Shown here: piece by piece, positions 23,808 through 33,830 of the stretch
Layout: each line of letters opens with the position of its first letter
Position numbering within the stretch: the stretch's first letter is position 1
Assembly (NCBI GenBank): GCA_010405405.1
Contig: MU004238.1
Span: forward strand, 1,626,374 to 1,690,373
Reading direction: 5' to 3'
From: Microthyrium microscopicum
Taxonomy: Eukaryota > Ascomycota > Dothideomycetes > Microthyriales > Microthyriaceae
DNA: 64,000 nt
Notes under the pieces: model-generated
Told to the model about the DNA's origin: nothing
Database searches by the model: none
What the model saw: the letters and a program-made list of their open reading frames with translations, nothing else
Program-made: the position numbers and the translations under genes

Positions 23808-24600
23808 ATGCATGCTCTAACCCTCTTCACCGGCTTGGCTCTTGCCTCGGCCGCCATGTCCGCGTAAGTCTTCCAACTTCTTCACATCACCGATACCTTG
23901 CTAATACATCTCATCTCCAGACCCTTCGTAACTTGGTCTTCCGTCAAAAACTCTGATGTCGACAAGCGTTCACCCTTCTTAACGTGGGGCGCTGTCAAAA
24001 CATCTGAGGTCGACAAGCGCGATCCATTTGTGACGTGGTCATCCATCAAGGCCGATTCTGACGCTCTTGCCAAAAAATTCGTCACGTGGTCCAGCCTCGA
24101 TCAAGATCTTGACAAGGTAAGTTCTTCTGTCCAATCTTCGATGATCTTGTTCGATGATCTTGTACTAACTTACTTGTCTCCAGCGCTTCGTAACTTGGTC
24201 TCAACTCAACTCGGAGGCCGAGTCTCTCCAAAAACGATTTGTCACGTGGTCTAGCCTCGACAAGTCCGCCGCCGCTCTGGACAAGGACACCGAGGAGCTT
24301 GCCCGTCGATTTGTCACGTGGTCCTCTCTCAAGACTGACGACGTCGAGAAGCGCGAAATCAACTACAATGACTGGAAGGCCAAGCTCTTTGGTGTTGAGA
24401 AGCGCGGCCTGGATTACTCCCCTAACGAGTGGTTGACCGCCGTCAAGCAGGAGCCAAAGCGCTTCATAACCTGGTCTTCCGTTAAGCCAACTGAGGCTGA
24501 GAAGCGCGGCGTGGATTACTCCCCTAACGAGTGGCTGACCGCCGTCAAGCAGGAGCCAAAGCGCTTCGTAACCTGGTCGTCTCTTAGCAAGGACGAATAA
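23808..24600 (+). CDS. Secreted Kex2-type repeat-peptide precursor (nine F-x-T-W cores)
   Basis: Three exons: 23808-23863, 23921-24116 and 24184-24600, 222 aa. Signal peptide MHALTLFTGLALASAAMSA (1-19) is followed directly by repeats ending in dibasic sites. Cores: PFVTWSSV, SPFLTWGAV, DPFVTWSSI, FVTWSSL, FVTWSQL, FVTWSSL, FVTWSSL, FITWSSV, FVTWSSL. They are separated by acidic spacers ending KR (nine), KK (one) or RR (one). A second peptide type occurs twice, GLDYSPNEWLTAVKQEP and GVDYSPNEWLTAVKQEP (159-175 and 193-209), and once as a cousin, EINYNDWKAKLFGVE. Core codons vary synonymously (Thr ACT/ACG/ACC; Ser TCN and AGC) while F-x-T-W is fixed, which suggests selection on the peptide. It is not an alpha-pheromone precursor of the known W-C-x-x-P type. 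Processing to secreted or cyclised short peptides is inferred from architecture. Confidence 0.88.
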
Positions 24601-24604
24601 GTCA

Positions 24605-24658
24605 GTAAGTTTCTCCCCAGCCTTCATTTCTTCTTGGAACGTCACTAACATTTCACAG
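24605..24658 (+). other. Probable 3' UTR intron of the repeat-peptide gene
   Basis: A 54-bp segment starting five bases after the TAA has a consensus GTAAGT donor, a CACTAACA branch point and a TTTCACAG acceptor. It matches the two coding introns of the same gene in style. Confidence 0.6.
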
Positions 24659-26096
24659 TTCTCTTCTGCGATGACTGCTCTTCTGTAGAGCCCGGGTTGT
24701 TTGGGGGGATCGCTGGATAGGATCAGTTTTGACAGTGTGTAGTATTGCATTAGAATTGGTACAAGGCATGTTGCGATAAATCGTCGCAACTTGAATTCCT
24801 AGGTACACTTAGTAGATCACAATAGATCTACATTTGAACGAATTTTGCTCCGTCTTTCATATGTGACGTTGACGTTTACGTTTATATGTGATGAATGATA
24901 ACTTAGATCTCTGCTCTCCATTGACAAGGCTGAAGACAAGGCTGAAACATAATGGCCAGGGCAGGCACTTCAGCAAAATCAAAAGTACAAAATCAACCAT
25001 TCTCCGGAAGCATTTATTGCACCACAACGAAGACATTTTTAGGAATTTTTTAACGAGTTATGGCATTATGAATTCTGCTTAATTTTAGAAGTAATCGATT
25101 ATCAATCAACTATGGCTGTTAATGTTGCTCTCTAAAGTGAAGAGAAAGAGAATCGGCATATTTTTCACGTTTTTTGAACACATGAAGTTAGGAAGGTGGT
25201 CGCTAATGTAGGGCGCCTCTGCCTTACTGTCCCCAGTAATTTAGCAGGCCTCCTGGTCAACCCTGCCTCTTTATCTCAAAAAGCAAAAAATATCAGAAAT
25301 CATCCATGATCATCAACTCCTACTCATCGTCAAATCATGGAAATAAAAATACTTTAGACATGCAAAAATCCATAAAAATCCATAAAAATCTAAAGTCCTA
25401 TTTGGCTTCTTCTGAATGCTAACATATGGCTGATTGCGGTGTGAATAAGTGATTTTGGATTTTTGGATTTTTGGTGAAGCGGCCGCCATGAGACGTCTGT
25501 ACGAAGTAGACTCAGATATTCTCATCGAACTAACGGCAAGGCACTTGCGTAAGTCTACCCAACAGCAAGCAAGAAGGCGCGGCGAAATAAAAATGCTGTT
25601 GTATATTGATTGCTCAAGTATTTCCTTGAGATGCTGGCTCATTTTTGTAGTCCCACTAACGATCTCGACAATTCCATGAAAGATTGGGCGTGTAGATGAC
25701 CTTCGACTCCAATCTCTGATCCCAATTCCATGAAACGCGAGATCCAAATTGTAAATATCTCTTAACATTTCCCCGAGAGCAAGCCGGCTGGCTGCAAGCA
25801 CAGCGCAGAAACAGTGCATTGAAGCACCCAGTGTAAATTCCCAGTGCACATTGGTCAAGGCATTTGTCCGTGATATCGGAGAGGCGTCTCGCAGTCAAAA
25901 TGAACCAAACTGCGGCCTATGTCCAAAAGTCTCAGATCCAAAATCTCAGGCTTGAGCAGAACCGCCATTTCCACCAAATGCCTCATGTAGTATGATCACT
26001 GAGCGAAAACGCTGAGTGAACCATCCAGAATCTTCAACTGTCTCCCTCCCATTTCCAATTCCCTTATCATCCAGCGCACCACCAAAAGATATCAGC
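24659..26096. other. Intergenic, AT-rich, no supported gene
   Basis: About 1.4 kb downstream of the repeat-peptide gene. It contains short A-rich direct repeats (ataaaaatcc) at about 25366-25392 and a complementary ggatttttggattttt stretch at about 25451-25481, which could fold as an imperfect hairpin. A 181-codon minus-strand open frame (25313-25858) starts on TTG, has no family match and is not called. Confidence 0.35.
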
Positions 26097-26321
26097 TCAA
26101 ACATATGTCCTCAACTCCCTAATCAGCCGAGATACTCTCCCCATTCGTCCCACCCGACTCCGTCCGTCCAGCCGGTCAAAGCTCTCAACCAACATATAGC
26201 CCGGAGCATCCGAGGACATTCGGCGGGGTTTCTTGAGTCTGTTGCGCGGGGTTCTTGCTTCCAGAGCCTGGGGTTGGCGGTCGAGGGAGAGGAGGTTCGT
26301 TAGCGGGACGGCGCAGGACAT
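26097..26321 (-). CDS. Possible small protein, unknown
   Basis: 74 aa from the ATG at 26321, which has a good fungal context (GCAACAATGTC). The product is basic and Arg/Leu-rich (MSCAVPLTNLLSLDRQPQAL; later ESFDRLDGRSRVGRMGRV). Base composition is clearly more GC-rich than flanks, which favours coding. No signal peptide, TM helix or known family. It could be one exon of a larger gene. Confidence 0.3.
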   Translation of the reverse strand: MSCAVPLTNLLSLDRQPQALEARTPRNRLKKPRRMSSDAPGYMLVESFDRLDGRSRVGRMGRVSRLIRELRTYV

Positions 26322-27232
26322 TGTTGCTTGTTTGGTGAGGATGTACAAGGCTGAGGAAGGGGGAATGTACAAAGATGACTGGGGGAGGTTGAAAGACGGG
26401 GAAGAGAGCACAAGACCAGCTTGAGGATAAGCTCAACCCCGCAGATCGAGGAACAGGGGGTGGTGGCGATTGTGGACTTTGGATTTGTTGAGGTGTTGTA
26501 AGTTTTCTTTTCGGTTGGAAGTGGTGGAGTGTATGTGGTTGTACTTGGAGAAAAGGGAGGCAGGATATATTACCTATTATATGGAAGATGAAGTTGGTAG
26601 TTACTAGTAAGGCAGATCAAGGCAGTTGTTTGAGAGGCCTGTTGGGGAGTTGCCGGCTGCATGAGACCTGCATATTCAGTGTGATTCCATGAGGCTGGTA
26701 TTTTTGGTAAGAGCCTTTTCTTTTTAGAGAACAGTTGATCTACAGCTAAAAAACATGGATTTTACCTTGATTTGCTAAGCAATGATTTAAGGTGTTCGTT
26801 CAACTCAGCTGCTTCTTCACGATTTGTGTTGCTAAAAATAGATCATCATGATCTTGCGAGTTGCTGGGTCAGAGGTTCGGAAACTATCTCCATGACAGAT
26901 AATTTACTTGTCAAGTACGACCACAGTACAAAGAAGCTAGTTTAACGTGTCAATCGAGAGGATTCAAACACATAACTCCATGATCGTTTGAGGTCAATAC
27001 CAGTGTCAAATATGAAATATTGATGTTGTCGTTGTCAATTGTGTTTATGGAGCACAGAAGCACCCTTTTGAACACAGTAGTCCCTATGAGCCATAATTAA
27101 CACAATAGGCTGTGAGTAAATTGTATTTAAACTTGCTGGAACTGTAAACTCGACACAGCATTGCTAAACTTGTAAACTTCCCAGTTCATAGCTCTCCAAG
27201 TATCGTTCGTTGGCCTAATCCAGATTGCATCA
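26322..27232. other. Intergenic, no supported gene
   Basis: 910 bp, AT-rich toward the right. It holds only short open frames and presumably the promoter of the gene at 27233. Confidence 0.4.
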
Positions 27233-28195
27233 ATGACTTCCAACAATAATGATCCTTCGACTGACGAGGAAACCTATGAGGCTCAACCAGGGCGAAGGCG
27301 ACCTGGTGAAACCCTTCAAGAAGCTGAAGTGCGATTAAAGGAGCATGTTCGCCGCACTGCTGCTTCTGAGAGAGCAAAAGAAGCGCAGGACCCTGCTCGA
27401 CTTGCTCGTAGTGAATCCATAGCTAAACGGCGGGCTGAACGTCTTCAGCGTGAGGCTGATCGAGCTTCTCAACCTGTCGAACTCAGTCCGGTAGCTCGAG
27501 ATCGTGGAGATGTTCCATCCTCTACTGTTCCTGATTTTCTCGTGGATGGAAGTCCAGAAAGTCAAGAAAGAGAAGAAAGCTCAGGTCAAGGATCAGATCA
27601 AGTTGAGCCAACCCCTGCACCCACGCGTGCCACGATACGCGCTACTGAAGCCAGGGTCCAAGCTCCACCATCGCCATCGACTTTGACTTCTCGTTACTGG
27701 CCAGCTCAACACAAGCACCCTCTCACCAATTATCTCGGACTCAACAGACGACCCTCACCACCAAGAGATTCAGACCCGAACCCACCAGATCACCCATTGG
27801 CATTCCTGTTCGACCGAGATTTTGAAGACCCAGATCAGAACGCGCGCACAAACCAAGCACCAGGTATCACGCCTCAAATTACAAATCCTCCAACTCGATT
27901 ACCACCATCTTCACAACCATTGACTTCGACTTCCGGTCCCCAAGACACCATCACCAATTCTCCCATTGGAAGGCCTTCACCAACAACCAATTCGAATCCG
28001 CCAAGTCCAGACCACCCACTCGCACTCCCATCCAAGCAAAACCCCAACGAGCCTACAAACCAAACCCCCGATAATAACCTTACAAACCAAACACCAGATC
28101 CGACACCCACAAACCAAGCATCACCTGAAAGTACCGCGCCCCACAAAACAACCCCACTAACTCCCCCTCCACCAACACGCAGACGCAAAAACTAA
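27233..28195 (+). CDS. Disordered Pro/Thr/Asn-rich hypothetical protein
   Basis: A single-exon frame of 320 aa from ATG at 27233. Residues about 20-85 are a charged, Arg/Glu/Ala-rich helix (PGETLQEAEVRLKEHVRRTA; SIAKRRAERLQREADRAS), probably coiled coil. The remainder is low complexity, with repeated PPDHPLAF/L units (PNPPDHPLAFLFDRDF and NPPSPDHPLALPSKQN) and NQTPD repeats, ending in basic RRRKN, a possible nuclear signal. No known domain. The stop is only 18 bp before the ATG of the Med9-like gene, so the two might share a transcript, or this 3' part could be mis-modelled. Confidence 0.5.
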   Translation: MTSNNNDPSTDEETYEAQPGRRRPGETLQEAEVRLKEHVRRTAASERAKEAQDPARLARSESIAKRRAERLQREADRASQPVELSPVARDRGDVPSSTVPDFLVDGSPESQEREESSGQGSDQVEPTPAPTRATIRATEARVQAPPSPSTLTSRYWPAQHKHPLTNYLGLNRRPSPPRDSDPNPPDHPLAFLFDRDFEDPDQNARTNQAPGITPQITNPPTRLPPSSQPLTSTSGPQDTITNSPIGRPSPTTNSNPPSPDHPLALPSKQNPNEPTNQTPDNNLTNQTPDPTPTNQASPESTAPHKTTPLTPPPPTRRRKN

Positions 28196-28213
28196 ATCCA
28201 TCAATCTCCAGAA

Positions 28214-28699
28214 ATGCCCGCCGACACAAACCCAAATCCAACAAATGCCCTACCCTCCCCCTCAACACCTTTGACAGCACGAACGCCTCTCCCACCACCT
28301 GCCCCAACAGTGACCCTCGACGACATCAATCCGTACCTTCTCGATGTCGTCCCACAAGTCGAGCGCCTCATCAACCGCGTCCTGCTACCTGCGCCTCCTC
28401 CCGGCTCAACTCCTACACCCATCACCAACAACACCGTCGTGCCCACAACTGGCCATCTGGACACTGCGAACCTCGAAGCAGCTGCGAACCCGTTACGGGT
28501 AAACATACAGAAGAGCCAAGAAATGCTTAAGCAATTGCCGGACATGGATCGCAGTGTGGAAGATCAGCAGGCGGAGATCAAGTGGTTGGAGGAGCGAATA
28601 GGGAAGATGGTGGGGATGTTGGGCGGATTGCGGGATAGTGCAGATGCGGGTGCGAGAGAGCATCGTGAGAGGGATGGGCAGGGCAATGGGCAGGTATGA
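28214..28699 (+). CDS. Mediator subunit 9-like protein
   Basis: A 161-aa single-exon frame. A Pro-rich N-terminus leads to LDDINPYLLDVVPQVERLIN, then a linker and a C-terminal coiled coil NPLRVNIQKSQEMLKQLPDM continuing RSVEDQQAEIKWLEERIGKM. The pattern 'I.K.....LPD.DRS.E.Q...I..LE..I' is that of fungal Med9 (Cse2), a middle-module Mediator subunit. Family resemblance is over the coiled coil only, so a different small coiled-coil protein is possible. Confidence 0.55.
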   Translation: MPADTNPNPTNALPSPSTPLTARTPLPPPAPTVTLDDINPYLLDVVPQVERLINRVLLPAPPPGSTPTPITNNTVVPTTGHLDTANLEAAANPLRVNIQKSQEMLKQLPDMDRSVEDQQAEIKWLEERIGKMVGMLGGLRDSADAGAREHRERDGQGNGQV

Positions 28700-28930
28700 T
28701 GCTTGGTGGGGAATGAAGAAGGTTGATAGCCAAAAGCTACGTCCACTTATGTTTTATGACAATGATGATATGATATACCCAGCATAGTAAGAATGAAGAC
28801 GCAAGTATAAACAGCCTAGATTCCTTTTTCCCTACGAGTTATACAACTCTCCATTACACTCCAGACACTGACATTTAATACCGGCCGTTAAATCATTATT
28901 CCAGCCACCCATTATCCCAGTGCTCGCGTT

Positions 28931-30289
28931 TCAAAGCGTGACTCCATCCAACTGCCTCGTTCCCTCAACGCCTTCCATCCTCTGGTCCCCATCCAATTGC
29001 CCCGTTCCCTCAACACCCTCCATCTGCTCCGGCCCTGGTCTCGCTTCAGCAGGAATTGGCGGTGCCCCCTTCCCGGGTTCCCTACTCTTTGCGCCATCCA
29101 TCAACTTGCCCGCGGCTCCCTGGCCCGCTCTCAACTGGTTAATTGCACGAATCGTATCGATTGCCGCGTGCAACTTGACCCTTGCATTAAAGTTCTTGCG
29201 CACCGTCGGCAACAGATCCTTCTTCTCCGTGGTCTCCATCGAAGCCGCATCTGCGCCTGCGCTTGTAGCATCTTGCTTGATCCATGGATGGCTGAGCGCT
29301 TCGTGGGCCGTCATGCGACGCGAAGGCTCGACGGTGAGACAGCGGTCGATAAAGGTTCGTGCTGTGTCAGAGACGCCGCGCCAGTACTCGGCGGGCTTGT
29401 AGTCGTAGTCGGCTTCGAGAATGGCTTGCATTTCTTCGAGGTTGGAGTCGCGATCAAAGGGGGTATAGCCGCAGAGGAGGAAGTATGTTATTACACCAAT
29501 GGCCCAGATATCGCTGTGAGAACGTTAGAGTCAGGGGCAATGGTGGTATATAAGGGTACATACACCGGTTTTCCATGGCCGCTCTTTTTGAATATTTCGG
29601 GGGCCATGTACCCAGGTGTACCGCAGGTTGTTGTTAGAACGTGGAATTGTTCTTCGTCCATTATACGAGAAAGACCAAAGTCAGCGATCAACAGGTCGGC
29701 ATTGTCTTCAGGGGTGCGGAAGAGGAGGTTTTCGGGTTTGAGGTCGCGATGTACTATGCCGTGGTCGTGAAGGTATGCGACAGCGGAGAGTACGGCGCGT
29801 ACGAGATCTGCAGCGTCGCTTTCGAAATATGATCCTTTTCGGCAGATTCGATCAAAGAGTTCGCCGCCAAGTGCTAGATCCGTGACAAGATATACTTTTC
29901 AAATGTCAGCGCCGCAGCATTTTATGATATATATTCCGTCCTACAATTATTCATGGTCTCAAAGTAATCCACGAGAGTCAATATATTTCTGTGACCCATA
30001 GACACCTTTTTCAAAACAGCAATTTCGTTGCGAACCTGGCGCATAATCATGTTAGCTTACGCTGATTCTGTATGACATTGGGTGGGCCGATAAGTGATCA
30101 TACCATATGCTCTCGTCCTTGCATCAACCTCTTGTTGATAACTTTGGCGGCATAATATCGTCCAGATTCGATATGTACACATTCTTTAACGACAGAGTAT
30201 GATCCAGCGCCTAGAGTTTTTCCCGTCTTGTATCGACACGGCTGGACTTGGGCGGCGGTCTTTGAGGCAGGTGGTTGTGGTGAGGCCAT
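28931..30289 (-). CDS. Calcium/calmodulin-dependent protein kinase (CaMKI type)
   Basis: Four exons: 30289-30104, 30035-29945, 29894-29564 and 29513-28931, 396 aa. Kinase motifs are complete: GAGSYSVVKE glycine loop, AAKVINK lysine, HRDLKPENLLF catalytic loop, DFGLSRIM, and CGTPGYMAPEI in the activation segment (Thr for an upstream kinase). After the lobe ending HPWIKQD come RKNFNARVKLHAAIDTIRAI, the usual autoinhibitory/calmodulin-binding region of fungal CaMK, then a Gly/Glu-rich tail with the unit MEGVEGT repeated. It phosphorylates Ser/Thr targets in response to Ca2+. All four junctions keep frame and family alignment. Confidence 0.9.
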
Positions 30290-31219
30290 GGCGAGGAGAG
30301 AATCCTCAAGGCTGGTAGGGTAAATATGCTAGGAGACGAAGACTCGTGAGAATAGGATACTGAGAGGAGTAACCACAGATTTGGGGGCGCAAAGAAGTTA
30401 GGTTGTGGTGTTGGTTGAGGGATATGCAATCAACGCTTTGGTGGTTTGCAGGGAGCTTTTTGGTGGGGCAGGAGGAGCCAGCAAGCGGGAGTGGGGCGAG
30501 ACAAAAAGCAATCCCTGGTCAACTTCGAAAAGGGGTAAAAATCAGGGACTCAGGATGCTCCAACTTCATCCCTTCTTCTTTACCTTGAAATGTAAACAAG
30601 CTCACCTCTCCACCTAATGTACCTATTTTCTCGTTCTGCATCGGGCCGGTTTCCCGACCTGTCACTTTGACATGTAAACTGACTCAAGTAGCCTTTATAT
30701 TGAATTGACCATGGCAGGTAGCGCGACAAAAAGGCCCGATAGCTTTGCATATCAACGGCCCAACTCAACACCACAGTAATCTCAACATGCGGATTACACA
30801 ATAGGATCCAGTACCAAACACGTTCAATGAAGAGTACACCAGATTGATTCTCGGACCTGGACTATTCAAATCATGGTACAGATCACGTTATACATCAGTT
30901 TATTCGTCATGCAGATACAAGCCAGCAGAACAAAAGCCTTGCCGACCCCAGATTTTTAGCTCACAGCCTTGTCATGCTGGCGTTCAGCCTCATGTGTTTC
31001 GAAAAATGCTAGCCAAATCAATACTGTGGAAATGATCGAGACTTGGAACCATTTATGAAAAGTCTAGAATCTAAGTACAACTCCCATCGAAATCAAGGTA
31101 CTCCCAAAATTTACTTCTTCAGAAAACAAAACACTCGTTCCACTTCTTACACCTAGGATGCTTATTTCCATTCCACTCTTTACCTAAGTTATCATTACCT
31201 TCACTACTACAAGTCTACA
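30290..31219. promoter_or_regulatory. Divergent intergenic region, CaMK / cutinase
   Basis: 930 bp between two oppositely oriented starts, holding both promoters. No gene is supported inside. Confidence 0.4.
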
Positions 31220-31988
31220 ATGAGATCGTCTCATCTTCTCGCTCTCGCTGGCTGTGCCGCAGCAGTACCACTGACCTTGCCAAATGCATTTCCTGTCTTG
31301 TCGTTCCCTATCCTACGAACTAGATCCAGCAAAGCATCAGCTCCAGCCGCCCATACAACCTGCACACCCCAACCAAGCACTGGCGGCAACACCGAAAATG
31401 GCGTCGTCAACAAAAACTGCTGCACCGACGTGACCGTCATATTCGCTCGCGGAACCGTGGAGCCTGGCAACGTAGGCTACTTCACTGGCCCGCCTTTCAT
31501 TGCTGCCCTGCGCAAGCAAATCGGTGCAAGCCGTGTTACTGTGCAAGGAGTCGAGTATCCTGCTACTACCACTGTAAGTTCACCTTCCTTGATTATACTT
31601 CCTAAAAGTCGACTGACAGGCGCAGACACTGGCAACAGGCGGCGGCGTCGGCCCAGCGAATATGGCAGCGGACGTGAAGCAAGCGTTGTTACAATGCCCC
31701 AATACAAAGATCGTGCTTTCTGGATATAGTCAGGGCGGAGAGGTGGTTCATAATGCGTTTAAGCAGGGTATTACAGCATCGCAGATTGCTGCAGCGGTTA
31801 TGTTTGGCGATCCGTATAATGGGCAATCGGTGGGCGGGTTGGCACCTGCTGTTGTTAAGGAGTATTGTGCGGCAGGGGATGTTATTTGTAATGGATCGGG
31901 ATCTTTTGTTATTACTGAGGCTCATTTGAGTTACGCAAATGACGCGAGTGATGCGGCGGCGTTCATTGTCAAGACTTTGGGATTGTAA
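31220..31988 (+). CDS. Secreted cutinase
   Basis: Two exons, 31220-31573 and 31626-31988, 238 aa. Signal peptide MRSSHLLALAGCAAAVPL. Cutinase features: CCTDVTVIFARGTVEPGNVG (oxyanion-hole region), nucleophile elbow VLSGYSQGGEVV, MFGDPYNGQ, the cysteine-bounded catalytic-Asp loop YCAAGDVICN and the catalytic His in EAHLSYANDA. Cutinases are alpha/beta-hydrolases that cleave cutin and related esters outside the cell. The intron has two nearby AG acceptors (gacAG and gcgcAG); the second keeps frame (TTLATGGGVGPAN). Length is normal. Confidence 0.93.
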
Positions 31989-32182
31989 GCATCCTTGAAG
32001 ACGGAGGTCTCTGCACGGTACCCGGTGGATATGCGGTAGAAGTGGAATTATTTGTACTATCACCCTTTTTATATTGTGGGTGTGTTCATTGCAGCTCGGC
32101 TGCCATGCAGCACAGGAGCACTGTACAATAGTTTGAGCTCTACATTAGCCGATGGTAGTAGCAATTTTCTGATCATGCTCCC

Positions 32183-33830
32183 TTACAACTGCGACCAAAG
32201 CTTTGGCTTGCGGGTTTGTGGTCTTGCCGCTTTCTTCTCAGGCATTCGATCTTTTGACTCCTCCAGTTTTGGTTTACTCGCCTCTCCTAGATTTTGGCTG
32301 TTTGTGTCTGCGCCATTCTCGCTTTCCCTCTGTTCCGTCTCTTCCGTTTCGGCCTTATCTTCTCCGTTCATTTGTTCCTCTTCGTTGAATCTTTCTTTGG
32401 CTCCTTCTTCGGCGTCCATTTGTTCCTCTTCTTTGACTCCTTCTTTTGCTCCGTCTGCTGCTTTTGCTTCGTTAACCTGTTCATTACCCACTTCTTCCCT
32501 TGCTGACCTGATCTCATCCGTTTTGCCCGCAAGCCTCATATCGCCGTTAAGCCAGTGCCATGCAACCGTACGTGTCTCAGGAGACCGGCTGTGCAACTTT
32601 TTGGCACGCATGAACCGGTAGAAGGTTCCATGTCCAGAGGTTTTGAGCCATTCCCTTTGCTCTGGGGTCAACATGGGAAATCCATCTGGACCATATAGTG
32701 GTTGGGCGATATTTGCTGGCTGAGGGACATCTGCTGGTTGAGGGACATCTGCTGTTTGGGGGACATCTGCTGGTTGAGCGACATTTGCTGGTTGAGCGAC
32801 GTCTGCTGGTTGAGCGACATCTGCTGGCTGAGCGACATCTGCTGGCTCAACGGCCTCTTGTGCTTCAACGACCTCTTGTGGTTCATCTACCTCTTGCGAC
32901 TCAGCAACCTCTGCCGCGACTTCATCATCGATTTGCCGAGTCTCAATTCTATCGCGCAGATCCAAGGTATTAGTATCTTGATTCATGTCGTCTTGCGGTA
33001 CATGAACTGAAATTGCACTGTTCTGAGCAGCACATTTTAGACCTGCGCCATCATCAGCAGCTGAAATTATCTCAAGCGAGACAATTATACGCTCACCTCG
33101 CGACCAGCATGCACTTTCAGCAGAACTTATCGTATGTGGTCTTCGCAAACACGACTTTGTCCACTTGGGACCATGTGGATATTCCAAGAGCTTCAAGATG
33201 CGCGAAATGGGTTGGTCCTTGGAAGATACTTCACCTGAAACACTCTTATCAGAGGCGCCTCCATCAGAAGCAGTTCCATCTGAGGCATCGTCGTCCGAGC
33301 CATGTTCATATAGAGCAGTCTCATCTTCACCATCTTCACCTATCGCATCTTCCACCAAATCAGCTTCCTCCATCGCAGCAACATACTCCCTCGTAACCGG
33401 ATCTCTAAGGCCAAGTCCCAAGCTACCTTCCACGCACACCGGCGCGAAGTCTGGAGCCTTCGAAGCAATGATATTGAAACGTAGTGAAGGAACATGGAGA
33501 ACGTTGTGTAGAACCAAAGAGTGAGATGCATTCGGCAGCCATCGGTATGGAGTCCTTTGGACTGGTATCTCCACAGTGCCAACCGCTATAACTTTGTGTT
33601 TATTAAGGTTGAAGCACTGTCTTCTAGATCCAATCAAGGTATAGGACCCTGGAGTAAACCAGTCTCTGTCATTGGTTGCACTGGACCTGTTAGTTTGGGT
33701 ATTGGGGTGGAGGTGCTGGAACTAACTGGAAGTAGTCTTTGGACGAGACGACCCAATCTGGATTCAGCGGGACTGGGAAGTCCGTCCAGTCCATTCGTTT
33801 TGGATGTCTTGTGGAGATATTATCCGACAT
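32183..33830 (-). CDS. Domesticated retro-Pol beta-barrel-like protein with minisatellite
   Basis: Two exons, 33830-33745 and 33686-32183, 529 aa. The first exon MSDNISTRHPKRMDWTDFPV ends DWVVS and is spliced to SSATNDRDWFTPGSYTLIGS, then VIAVGTVEIPVQRTP and SLVLHNVLHVPSLRFNII. This is the 'WVVsSsA..H...DR.WF... GiGtVelpV...LhnVLHvPs' pattern of the copia/TNT1 Pol beta-barrel domain found in many single fungal genes lacking integrase or RT. Downstream are acidic linkers, about eight to nine 6-residue units of the type QPADVA (about 32698-32850), and a short block EQREWLKTSGHGTFYRFMRAKKL. The tail is highly charged. No polymerase or integrase is present, so it looks host-owned. The donor GTCCAA is non-consensus but restores frame and alignment. 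Confidence 0.65.
32698..32850. repeat. 18-bp minisatellite inside a coding region
   Basis: Degenerate tandem 18-bp units (core 'gcgacatctgctggttga' on the plus strand) encode the QPADVA/QPADVP hexapeptide on the minus strand. Array length is a multiple of three, so copy change keeps frame. Confidence 0.75.

Noticed and set aside
23808-24600. Alpha-type mating pheromone precursor
   Set aside because: Filamentous ascomycete alpha pheromones have a W-C-x-x-x-x-x-x-C core. The repeats here contain no cysteine.
24082-24789. 235-codon minus-strand open frame with RPGYEALWLLLDG repeats
   Set aside because: It is the antisense image of the repeat-peptide gene. Its repeats mirror the sense repeats and the sense strand has signal peptide, introns and dibasic sites.
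25313-25858. 181-codon minus-strand frame
   Set aside because: Starts on TTG, includes short A/T-rich repeats and shows no domain or codon bias.
32698-32850. CRISPR-like repeat array
   Set aside because: Units are contiguous 18-bp coding repeats without unique spacers, in a eukaryotic gene.
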